DNA of 64,000 nt, taken from Planctomycetota bacterium (GTDB lineage Bacteria; Planctomycetota; UBA1135; GCA-002686595). The notes below the pieces were generated by a model. The model was not told the origin of the DNA. It was given only the letters and a program-made list of their open reading frames with translations, and did not search any database. A program made the translations under genes and the position numbers. This document shows positions 25,727 to 33,425 of the stretch, piece by piece; position 1 is the stretch's first letter, and the number at the start of each line of letters is the position of its first letter. The stretch is taken from assembly GCA_023150475.1 (NCBI GenBank), contig JAKLKU010000020.1, positions 1 through 64,000 on the forward strand, given 5' to 3'.

Positions 25727-26125
25727 ATGAAGTCCGCTGAACTACGCCGAATGCAGCCGGAGCTCGCCGCGCTGGCCGTCGAATGTGCCGCCGACCTCGG
25801 CGTCGAGCTCGACGGCTCGCGCGCGTCGGTCGAGCACGTCGAGGACCTGCTCGGGCGACTGCACGACGAGTACAAACGCCGGCCGAACGAAGAAGGCGCC
25901 GACCGGCGCGCGTTCGAGTTCGCCGCGTATCTGATCGGCGTGTTCGAGGCGGACGGCGAACGCGGAGAGTGGCGTCGCGACCACCCGGAACGCGGGGAAG
26001 GCTCGTTTCCGTTCCGTTGGCGGGGCCGCGACCATTTCGTCGTCGACTGGTGCTGGACGCGGATCGTGGAAGGACCGAAGGTCGACGTGCGCGAGCGTTT
26101 CGAAACGGCGCTCGCCGGCGAGTGA
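25727..26125 (+). CDS. Small hypothetical cytosolic protein
   Basis: A 132-residue acidic protein without signal peptide or membrane helix. The first half is helical (ELRRMQPELAALAVECAADLG, VEHVEDLLGRLHDEYKRR); the second has a compact beta region with aromatic residues (FPFRWRGRDHFVVDWCWTRIVEG). It resembles short bacterial proteins of unknown function that occur as immunity- or DUF-type single domains, but I cannot name a family. Codon-position bias toward G/C in third position supports coding. Confidence 0.6.
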   Translation: MKSAELRRMQPELAALAVECAADLGVELDGSRASVEHVEDLLGRLHDEYKRRPNEEGADRRAFEFAAYLIGVFEADGERGEWRRDHPERGEGSFPFRWRGRDHFVVDWCWTRIVEGPKVDVRERFETALAGE

Positions 26126-26186
26126 GGCCGTGAGCGGCTCGCGGACGCGAGCCGAGTTCGCCGTGGGCCGCGGCGACCCGTCCGCG

Positions 26187-26192
26187 TAAGCT
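26187..26192 (+). promoter_or_regulatory. -10-like TAAGCT
   Basis: TAAGCT ends 10 nt before the ATG at 26203; no ribosome binding site lies between. Confidence 0.45.
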
Positions 26193-26202
26193 CTCGCCTC
26201 GC

Positions 26203-27843
26203 ATGATCGCGCTCTCCCACGTCGCCAAGCACTACGGCCGGCGCGCGTTGCTCGTCGACGCGTCCTTTCAGTTGAACCCCGGTGAGAAAGTGGGCTTGGT
26301 GGGTCCGAACGGCTCGGGCAAGTCCACGCTCTTCCGGCTGATCGCCGGCGAGGAGCGCCCCGACGACGGCGAGGTGTCGGTCCCGAAGCGCGTGACGATC
26401 GGCTGGTTCCGCCAAGAGGCCGGCGAAGCGCGCGGTCGATCCGTCCTCGACGAAGCGATCGACGGCAGCGGCCGTCTCGGCGAATTGCACCACGAGCTCG
26501 CTGCGCTCGAGCGCGCACTCGCGGATCCGGAACGCGTGGACGAGATGGACTCGATCCTGGCGCGTTTCGGCGAAGTGCAGGCCGAGTACCAAGGGCTCGG
26601 CGGTTACGAGCTCGAGGCGCGAGCCCGCGAAGTGTTGCACGGCCTCGGTTTCGCCGATGCGCAGATCGACGCGGACGTCGGCGAACTCTCCGGCGGCTGG
26701 CGCATGCGCGTCGCGATCGCTCGGGTGCTGATCGGCGCGCCGGAAGTGTTGTTGCTCGACGAGCCGACCAACCACCTGGACCTCGAATCGATCCTCTGGT
26801 TGGAGGGGTTCCTGAAGAACACGGAATCGGCCGTGTTGATGACCTGCCACGACCGCGACTTCATGAATCGAGTCGTGTCGCGCATTGTCGAGATCGACGA
26901 AGGCGAACTCGCGAGCTACTCGGGCAACTACGACTTCTACGAACGTGAGCGCGCGCTGCGTGCCGCAGAGCAAGCCGCAGCGTTCTCGCGTCAACAGGCG
27001 ATGCTGCGCAAGGAGGAGCGCTTCATCGAGCGCTTCGAGCGCCACGTCGCGAAAGCCGCGCAGGTGCAATCGCGCATCAAGAAGCTCGACAAGATCGAGA
27101 AGCTCGAGCCTCCGAAGAAGCGTGTGCTCGAGCCGTTCGAGTTCAGGTCTCCGCCGCGGTCCGGCAACGACGTCGTCACGCTTCGCGGGCTCGTCAAGCG
27201 TTACGGCGAGCGCTCGATCTACTCGGGCCTCGACTTCGAGATCAAACGCGGCGAGCGCTGGTGCGTGATGGGGGTGAACGGCGCGGGCAAGACGACGCTG
27301 CTCAAGCTGGTTGCCGGCGTCACGCGACCCGACGCCGGAGAGGTCAAGCTCGGCGCGAGCCTCAAACTGGGCTATTTCGCCCAGTCCGCGCTCGAGATCC
27401 TCGATCCCGGACTGACGGTGTGGGAGCAGATCGATCGCGCGTTCCCGACGGCGACGACGCCCTCGAAACGCAGTCTGCTCGGCGCGTTCGACTTCCCCGG
27501 AGACGAGATCGACAAACGAATCTCCGTCCTCTCCGGCGGCGAACGATCGCGGCTCGTGCTCGCGCAGATGCTCTTCGATCCGCCGAACTTCCTCGTGCTC
27601 GACGAACCGACGAACCACCTCGACCTCGCGACGAAGGAGATGCTCGTGAAGACGCTCGCGAGTTTCGACGGCACGATGTTGTTCGTCAGCCACGACCGCA
27701 CGTTCTTGCGCGGCCTCGCGAATCGCGTGCTCGATTTGTCCGGCGGTGGCGACGGGACGGCAGGACAACCGTTGATCTTCCACTCGAGCTACGAGAAGTG
27801 GGTCGAACGCACCGGCCACGAAGCGCCGGGCGTGCGCCGCTGA
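26203..27843 (+). CDS. ABC-F family ATPase
   Basis: A 546-residue soluble protein with two ABC ATPase domains and no membrane part. Domain 1 has Walker A GPNGSGKST (34-42), signature LSGGW and Walker B LLLDEPTNHLDL. The linker (about 240-310) is charged and helical (QQAMLRKEERFIERFERHV), the ABC-F interdomain arm. Domain 2 has GVNGAGKTT, LSGGERSRLVLAQ and LVLDEPTNHLDL. ABC-F proteins bind the ribosome E site and affect translation elongation or antibiotic resistance. There is no long C-terminal coiled coil like Uup. Subtype not assigned. Confidence 0.92.
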   Translation: MIALSHVAKHYGRRALLVDASFQLNPGEKVGLVGPNGSGKSTLFRLIAGEERPDDGEVSVPKRVTIGWFRQEAGEARGRSVLDEAIDGSGRLGELHHELAALERALADPERVDEMDSILARFGEVQAEYQGLGGYELEARAREVLHGLGFADAQIDADVGELSGGWRMRVAIARVLIGAPEVLLLDEPTNHLDLESILWLEGFLKNTESAVLMTCHDRDFMNRVVSRIVEIDEGELASYSGNYDFYERERALRAAEQAAAFSRQQAMLRKEERFIERFERHVAKAAQVQSRIKKLDKIEKLEPPKKRVLEPFEFRSPPRSGNDVVTLRGLVKRYGERSIYSGLDFEIKRGERWCVMGVNGAGKTTLLKLVAGVTRPDAGEVKLGASLKLGYFAQSALEILDPGLTVWEQIDRAFPTATTPSKRSLLGAFDFPGDEIDKRISVLSGGERSRLVLAQMLFDPPNFLVLDEPTNHLDLATKEMLVKTLASFDGTMLFVSHDRTFLRGLANRVLDLSGGGDGTAGQPLIFHSSYEKWVERTGHEAPGVRR

Positions 27844-28243
27844 CGTACGTCGATGCCACGCGCGCGCCGCGAGCGAGCGCAGTGTGCTCGAGCACGAGCG
27901 TGAGCAACTCGCCCGAGCGACAGGCTCGAAGATTGGGCTCGCGCAGTGGGCTCGCGCAGTGGACTCGCGCAACGTCGATGCTCCGCAGCGCGGCGCGGTG
28001 ATCGTGCGCGCAGGGGAACGGCGGCGGCGTGCCGGCGCGTCGAAAGCGACTTCGTGAACGCCGCCGCCGTGTCGTGCTCGGCGTCGATCGCAGGCGCGAA
28101 CTGCGACCGGCCCGAGCCCTCCGCGCGGAGTCACGGCATGCGCGCGCCCGTGCCGCGTCCAGTTTCGCGTGAATTCACCCGCACTGCGGGGAATCCCCCG
28201 GGCCTTCTCGTCGCAGCGGGGCGCAAGCGCTTCCCGCTCGTAC

Positions 28244-28263
28244 CCAGGTATGCGTATTCCTGG
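28244..28263. promoter_or_regulatory. Operator-like imperfect palindrome
   Basis: CCAGGTATGC / GTATTCCTGG is a 20-bp inverted repeat with 8 of 10 positions matched, about 210 bp before the hexahaem cytochrome start. It could be a dimeric regulator site. Confidence 0.3.
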
Positions 28264-28379
28264 AGCGCACCGTCCTTATTTCTCCTCCCGGCGGACCGTG
28301 GTCTGATTCTCGCAACACATCGAGCGACCCAGAATGCATTCCGAGATCCACAAACGTCCCCAGCAAGACGAGCGGATCG

Positions 28380-28397
28380 GCCTCCTCGAGAGGAGGC
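28380..28397 (+). promoter_or_regulatory. Leader hairpin enclosing AGGAGG
   Basis: GCCTCCT-CGAG-AGGAGGC forms a 7-bp stem with a tetraloop, 74 bp before the ATG at 28471. The 3' arm is a perfect anti-SD match (AGGAGG). The real ribosome binding site of the gene is a second one at 28458. Confidence 0.4.
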
Positions 28398-28470
28398 GAG
28401 AACGTGGGTGCGCACCTGCGTTCGACCTCGCATTCCAGGTCGAGTTCCACCACCTCTGGAGGGTTCAATC

Positions 28471-29559
28471 ATGAGATTCATCCTGTTCGGTCTCGTTGCG
28501 GCGGCTCCCGCGATCCTCGTTGGGTCGGCGACTGCCGGCGACTACCACAAGGATGGCACTCTGCTCTGCTCTCAGTGCCACGTCATGCACTACAGCCAGT
28601 CGCACGGGTACAACCCGAACGGCTCCGGCTTCGTGTTCACCCCGCTCGCGGGCGGTCCGCACACCTTCTTGCTGCGCGGGCCGGTCAACGACATGTGCCT
28701 CGCCTGCCACGACAACAACGGCATCGCGCCGGACGTCTACGGCTCGGCGAACACCGGCAACGGCCCGACCGACGTCCGTCTCGGCGGCTATCTGAACCGC
28801 TTGGGCGACGTCAACGAAGCGGCCGGCCACACCCTGGATTCGACCGACATCGCTCCGGGTTCGACCGGCGCGGGCTGGTCGTCCGCCCACGGCTTGAGCT
28901 GCGTCGACTGCCACCACCAACACGGCGGCAGCGTCTCCGGCTCGACCTTCGGACAACCGGGCTACAGCCTGTACCGCAACCTGCGCGTGACCCCGGGTCA
29001 AGGCGCGTCCAACTCCGGCGCGGTGACCTACAACTACACCGCCCACGGCACCAACGACCTGACCCGTGACGTGTTCGAACGTCAAGCGGCCGAGTACGAC
29101 GAAGGCGACATGGACTGGAACGAGCCCAACACTGCCGACTCCGCGATCGCGAAGTTCTGCGGTGGCTGCCACGGCGACTTCCACGGCCAAGTCGGTAGCG
29201 CGCAGATCGGCGGCGTCGCGTTCGGCGCGGGCTTCGAAGAGTTCGTCCGCCACCCGGCGGCCGGTGTCAACATCGGCGCGATCGGCGGCGGTCACTCGAG
29301 CCTGACCCTCTTCAACGCGCACACCAACAAGGTCAAGGTGATGAGCCCGACCGGTGTCTGGGGCGCGACTCACCCCGCTGACGTCACCCCGACCTGCATC
29401 AGCTGCCACAAGGGTCACGGCAACGGCAACGCCTTCGGCTTGATCTTCCGCCAAGGCACCGGGACCCTGACCGAGAACGGCGATACCGCCGGCAACCAAC
29501 TCGAAGACCTCTGCGGCCAATGCCACGTCCAAGGCCGCTACTTCTTCAACAACCCGTGA
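28471..29559 (+). CDS. Exported hexahaem c-type cytochrome (doubled CXXCH type)
   Basis: A 362-residue cytochrome with a Sec signal peptide (FGLVAAAPAILVGSATAG) and six haem c sites: CSQCH, CLACH, CVDCH, CGGCH, CISCH, CGQCH. The first site is followed by VMHYSQS, as in NrfH/c3-like doubled-CXXCH proteins. Long loops between sites 3 and 5 carry NDLTRDVFERQAAEYDEGD and FVRHPAAGVNIG. The start is set by GGAGGG ending 7 nt before the ATG, a clear Shine-Dalgarno. Gly/Asn-rich composition and preferred CAC/AAC codons suggest high expression. It is a paralogue of the gene at 30162 and faces the minus-strand cytochrome operon. Probably a periplasmic or surface electron carrier; redox partner unknown. 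Confidence 0.9.
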   Translation: MRFILFGLVAAAPAILVGSATAGDYHKDGTLLCSQCHVMHYSQSHGYNPNGSGFVFTPLAGGPHTFLLRGPVNDMCLACHDNNGIAPDVYGSANTGNGPTDVRLGGYLNRLGDVNEAAGHTLDSTDIAPGSTGAGWSSAHGLSCVDCHHQHGGSVSGSTFGQPGYSLYRNLRVTPGQGASNSGAVTYNYTAHGTNDLTRDVFERQAAEYDEGDMDWNEPNTADSAIAKFCGGCHGDFHGQVGSAQIGGVAFGAGFEEFVRHPAAGVNIGAIGGGHSSLTLFNAHTNKVKVMSPTGVWGATHPADVTPTCISCHKGHGNGNAFGLIFRQGTGTLTENGDTAGNQLEDLCGQCHVQGRYFFNNP

Positions 29560-29601
29560 TGACGGGTAAGCGGTTGTAGAGCTCCACGAGAGCTTCGGTC
29601 C

Positions 29602-29640
29602 CCGCGGGGCGGTCGCTGACGACCGCCCCGCGGTCATTTC
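29602..29640 (+). terminator. Strong intrinsic terminator after the first hexahaem cytochrome
   Basis: A perfect 14-bp stem (arms 29602-29615 and 29620-29633) with a CTGA loop, followed by TCATTTC. It separates the two hexahaem genes into different transcripts or lowers read-through. Confidence 0.8.
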
Positions 29641-30025
29641 GTCCGGAACGACTCACGTCGCGCAGGATTGGGCGCGTGGACGTGCCTCGACGCAGCGTCC
29701 GCCGCCGTGACGGACGCGCGCTTCGGCGGTCCGTGTGTGGATCCGCGCCGCCGGGCCTCGGCTCCTCCGCCCCGTCGTGCTGGACCTCACGCGCGGCAGC
29801 GCGTGGATTCCGAGCGCGCCCGGTGGCCGTGCGGCCCGAGGTCGCACACGGGCCTCCGGAGCGGTCGCCGGCCCCGGCGCGACCCGACTCTCGAGGGCGC
29901 CGCGGCGGATCCGGATCGCCGTGCGTGGAACCGCTGCACGGCCTAACTGCCCGCGGCCTGGGTCCCGCCGCGGGTCGCGAGCTCCGGGCCGCGCGTGCGT
30001 TCCGCCGGCCCGGCCCGGGCCCGCT

Positions 30026-30085
30026 CCGCCGCGAGCTCCGCCGCGAGTTCCGCCGCGAGTTCCGCCGCGGGCTCGGCCGCGGGCT
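30026..30085. repeat. 12-bp tandem repeat, five copies
   Basis: Five head-to-tail copies of ccgccgcgagtt with small changes, just upstream of the second hexahaem gene. Confidence 0.8.
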
Positions 30086-30161
30086 ACGCCGGTGCGTACG
30101 CATTGCGTCTTCCTTATAGGCGTCAAGATCCCGAAGGGCGGAGGTCGATTCTTGGCGCCCC

Positions 30162-31247
30162 ATGGCGTTCCCTCCGACCTCGATCGTCGGGCGCGGTCTC
30201 GTCGCGCTCGGCTGCTTCCTCGGCTCGTCCGGCCTTGCGTCGGCGGGCGACTACCACGACCGCACCACGCTCGACTGCGCGGAGTGCCACGTGATGCACT
30301 CCGGCCTGGGCCCGAAGAAGGGCTCCGAGCCGAACGGCTCCGGCGGCTTGCTCGAGCGCAGCGACGTCGGCTCCCTGCTGCGGCGCGACGTCAACGAACT
30401 GTGCCTCTCCTGCCACGACGGATCCGTGCGCGCGGCGGACGTGCTCGGGCGCAACCAGGGTCGGTTCCCGGGGGATGTGCGCCAGGCGGGCTTCCTGAAC
30501 TCGCTCGGCGGCGTGGGGCACGCGACCACCGGACACACGCTCGGTTCGACGGAGATCGCGCCTGGATCGAACCCGCCGTGGAGCGCCGACCTCGAGAACG
30601 GTTCGGGTCGCGGGCTCGAGTGCATCAACTGCCACGCGCCGCACGGCTCGCTCGGAGCGACGCCGACGTATCGCAACCTGCGCAGCGACGCGGGCAACAA
30701 CCGACCGGGAGAGGGACTCGTCACCTACAACGTCGGGCGACCCGGCTCCAACGACTTGACGCGCGACGTCTTCGTGCGGCGCGAGTTCGGCTACGACGAG
30801 GACGACGTCGACTTCAACGAGCCCGATCGTCAGGACTCGGCGATGGCGCGCTTCTGCGCGGGTTGTCACGACGAGTTCCACGGCGTCGCAGGCGTCGACG
30901 CCAACATCGGCGGCCGTCCGAGCGGCAAGGGACTGACCGCGTTCGTGCGCCATCCGACGGCGGGCGTCGACTTGGGCAGCGTCGGGGACGAATGGACGCG
31001 TGTCGAGACGTACTTCGCGCGCAAGAACCGAGTCAAGGTGATGAGTTCTCTCGGCGCGTGGGATTCGCCCGCGGGTGGCCTCACGCCGACGTGCATCACT
31101 TGCCACAAAGCGCACGGCAACGACAACGCGTTCGGCCTGATCTACCGTTCGGGCAGCGGCGCGCGCACCGAGAACGGCGACACGCACGGCCGCGCGGTCG
31201 AGGATCTCTGTCGCCAATGCCACGGCGACACGCCGTTCGCTCCGTGA
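30162..31247 (+). CDS. Exported hexahaem c-type cytochrome, paralogue
   Basis: A 361-residue exported cytochrome with six haem sites (CAECH, CLSCH, CINCH, CAGCH, CITCH, CRQCH) in the same order and spacing as the gene at 28471. Shared stretches include NDLTRDVF, DSAMARFCAGCH, FVRHPTAGVDLG, KVMSSLGAW, LTPTCITCHKAHGN and NAFGLIYR, so the two arose by tandem duplication. The signal peptide is ALGCFLGSSGLASAG. A gcggagg stretch lies about 20 nt before the ATG, weaker than in the first copy. It ends 6 bp from the stop of the convergent barrel gene, the last gene of the minus-strand cytochrome operon. Confidence 0.9.
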   Translation: MAFPPTSIVGRGLVALGCFLGSSGLASAGDYHDRTTLDCAECHVMHSGLGPKKGSEPNGSGGLLERSDVGSLLRRDVNELCLSCHDGSVRAADVLGRNQGRFPGDVRQAGFLNSLGGVGHATTGHTLGSTEIAPGSNPPWSADLENGSGRGLECINCHAPHGSLGATPTYRNLRSDAGNNRPGEGLVTYNVGRPGSNDLTRDVFVRREFGYDEDDVDFNEPDRQDSAMARFCAGCHDEFHGVAGVDANIGGRPSGKGLTAFVRHPTAGVDLGSVGDEWTRVETYFARKNRVKVMSSLGAWDSPAGGLTPTCITCHKAHGNDNAFGLIYRSGSGARTENGDTHGRAVEDLCRQCHGDTPFAP

Positions 31248-31253
31248 GCGGCC

Positions 31254-33425
31254 TCAGCCGTTGTAACTGAACGTCGCCGTGACGATCTCGGTCGAGTCCC
31301 CTTGGTCGGGGATCTCGGTCGCGTACTGCATCTCGAAGTACGCGTACGGGTTCAAGCTGTAGCGCACGCGCGCGCGCCAACGATCGATCTGCGTGTCGCC
31401 GAACGACTCCGTGCTCGTGCGGTCGAAGTCGAACTGCGTGTCGAGCGAGCCGTCGCCGAACGGGATCCAATCGACGCGCAAGCGCTGATCGAGTCCGTTG
31501 CCCGCGAAGTTGTCGATCCAGCGCAGTTCCGCTTCGCCGATCAGGTGTTCGCTGGGGCGGTAGACGACGGTGAGCTCGTAGCGATCCTCGGACGGATCGG
31601 GGATGCCCGTGGCGCCGGCGCCGCTGACCGTCGCGTCGTCGTTGCGAGCGCGCAGCGTGGCGTCGAGCGTCGACGTCAACTCCGCGATCAGCGCCGCGCC
31701 CGCGATCCAACGCTCGATCTCGCGTTGGTTGGTGGCGTCTTCGGTCGTGTTGCGTTCGAGCGAGACTTCGGCGCGCAGCGTGGGCAGGAGCTCCGCCGAC
31801 GCGAGCGCCTGAGCGATGTCGTTCTGCACGTCGTCGTCGCCGTCGACGTCACGGTCGCTGCGCAGGACGCTGACGTCGAAGTCGAGCGTGCGGATGGGGC
31901 GGTACGAGAAGACGCCGAGCAGCGTCATCAGCTCTTCGTCGCGGAGGATCGGGTCGTCGATCCGCTGGTCGGACGCACGCAGCGTCGTCTCCACCTTTTC
32001 GGTCGGCGTCCACGTCGCCCAGACGCCGGCGTCGAGCCGCTGCTCGTCGCGCGTGCGCTGGCCGTTCGAATCGGCGTCCGCCGACTGCGCGAAGACGTCG
32101 GCGCCGACGGTCACCGTGTCCGCGACGCGCCACGACACGCTCGACGTCGCGCTGCGGATCGAGTCGTCGTAGGTCGTCGAGTTGGAGCCCGCGCCCGTCG
32201 CGGAGCGCCCGAGCTCGATCTCGCTGATCAACACGGCCGGAGCGCCGGCCGGCGACGCCGTGTTGACGACCTTGACGAAACGATTCGAGACGGTCGGGAT
32301 CGACAGCACGAAGCGTTGGTTCGTCTGGCTGTAGGTGTATGCCGCCGAGCTCTTCACGAGCGTCCAGAACGTGTTGTCGTCGGACGCCCACACCGAGAAC
32401 GCGAACTGGTTCGTGTAGATCGCGGGCACCGGCGACACCGTGACGAGGTCGACGCGGTCGATCGACTGGCCCGCCGGCAGTTGCGCCGCGATGTTCCAGG
32501 AGAGTTGCCCGCCCGACGAGAATCCGCCGATGTCGATGCCGGCGGAGGTCGTCAGGTTCGTGTCCCACAACGCCGCGTTCGGCGTCAGCGCGGAGATCTG
32601 CGGCGTCGTGTCGACGTCGGCGAATGCTCCGGTCGGCTGGACGACGACGGCGGCGACACCACCCGTCGGCACGTCGGTCGTGTTGTCGCGTTCGCTCGCG
32701 AACAGACTGACGGTCGTCGTCACTTTGTCGTCGAGATGCCGATCCTGGTAGGTGACTCGTGCGACGTGCTCGATCCGTTCGGTCTCGACATCGACGTCGA
32801 TGTCGTCGGTGTCTTCGCGGCGGAAGCTGTAGTCGTAGTCGAACGGCTCGAGGGTCTGCGAGATCTGCAGCCGCGTCTCGACGCGCTCCTGATCGACGAA
32901 GAACTCGTCTTCGGTCGTGCGGTAGTTGATCCACGCCGTGACGAGCGGCAGGTCCGGCGGCGCCCACTCGAACTTCTCGAGGACGTCGTTGCGCACCAGC
33001 GTGTTGTCCGGGCCGTTCGATGCGAGCGTGCGATCGATCTGGCTCTGGAAGAGCTGCGTCCATTTGAACGCGCCCGACGTGGCGATCAGGTCGAGCGACG
33101 GGCGATGCAGCGACGATTGGTCGTCGCTCGACGCAGCCGTCGTGTCGACCGTTTGGAAGGACTCGACGAATTTGTAGCTCGCGCGGTACTCGAGGTCCGG
33201 ACCGACGCGGTCCTGGACGCCGAGTTCGACCAAGTTGGTGAGCGTCTCGACTTCGTTGGGCCCGGTCTTCGCGTTCTCGTACGTCGAGCGCACCGTGTCG
33301 ACCGGGGACGTCGTGCACGCCGCGACCGTCGTCGAAGCGGCGAGGATCGCGAACGAGCCGCTGCGCGTGCCTCCGAGCGGGCGAGTCGACGGGCGGAGTC
33401 TCACGGTCGTCGTCCTCGGGTTCAC
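31254..33425 (-). CDS. Predicted outer-membrane beta-barrel with F5/8C-like insert
   Basis: A 723-residue protein I read as an MtrB/PioB-sized outer-membrane barrel. After a lipobox-like VAAC (Cys37), about 30 alternating polar/hydrophobic strands follow, for example LPLVTAWINYRTTEDEFF, VARVTYQDRHLDDKVTTTV, RYELTVVYRPSEHLIGEAEL and the last strand EIVTATFSYNG. Residues about 300-407 form a separate globular insert (SASDDNTFW-type discoidin pattern: FSVWASDDNTFWTLV, FVKVVN, ISEIELGR) resembling an F5/8 type C carbohydrate-binding domain. The GTG start overlaps the upstream stop (GTGA). It is the last gene of the cytochrome operon. By analogy with porin-cytochrome conduits it could sleeve a multihaem cytochrome through the outer membrane; that role is inferred from context. 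Confidence 0.7.
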   Translation of the reverse strand: MNPRTTTVRLRPSTRPLGGTRSGSFAILAASTTVAACTTSPVDTVRSTYENAKTGPNEVETLTNLVELGVQDRVGPDLEYRASYKFVESFQTVDTTAASSDDQSSLHRPSLDLIATSGAFKWTQLFQSQIDRTLASNGPDNTLVRNDVLEKFEWAPPDLPLVTAWINYRTTEDEFFVDQERVETRLQISQTLEPFDYDYSFRREDTDDIDVDVETERIEHVARVTYQDRHLDDKVTTTVSLFASERDNTTDVPTGGVAAVVVQPTGAFADVDTTPQISALTPNAALWDTNLTTSAGIDIGGFSSGGQLSWNIAAQLPAGQSIDRVDLVTVSPVPAIYTNQFAFSVWASDDNTFWTLVKSSAAYTYSQTNQRFVLSIPTVSNRFVKVVNTASPAGAPAVLISEIELGRSATGAGSNSTTYDDSIRSATSSVSWRVADTVTVGADVFAQSADADSNGQRTRDEQRLDAGVWATWTPTEKVETTLRASDQRIDDPILRDEELMTLLGVFSYRPIRTLDFDVSVLRSDRDVDGDDDVQNDIAQALASAELLPTLRAEVSLERNTTEDATNQREIERWIAGAALIAELTSTLDATLRARNDDATVSGAGATGIPDPSEDRYELTVVYRPSEHLIGEAELRWIDNFAGNGLDQRLRVDWIPFGDGSLDTQFDFDRTSTESFGDTQIDRWRARVRYSLNPYAYFEMQYATEIPDQGDSTEIVTATFSYNG

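Larger units (their letters stand above)
27844..28470. other. 627-bp intergenic region upstream of the first hexahaem cytochrome
   Basis: No gene supported. It holds a 12-bp palindrome GTGCTCGAGCAC (27884-27895), three near-copies of tgggctcgcgcag (about 27930-27970), an imperfect 20-bp palindrome (28244-28263) in an AT-richer stretch, and a hairpin (28380-28397) in the probable leader. Lower GC from about 28230 to 28370 suggests the promoter is there. Confidence 0.6.
29560..30161. other. 602-bp intergenic region between the hexahaem cytochromes
   Basis: It begins with a strong terminator (29602-29640), continues with very GC-rich sequence carrying no supported gene, then a 12-bp tandem repeat (30026-30085) and a possible promoter tcttccttatagg near 30108-30120. 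The open frames here look like GC-rich artefacts. Confidence 0.6.

Noticed and set aside
29640..30161. Small proteins in the gap between hexahaem genes
   Set aside because: Frames here are Arg/Ala/Gly/Pro-rich in all readings, have no start context and overlap the 12-bp repeat.
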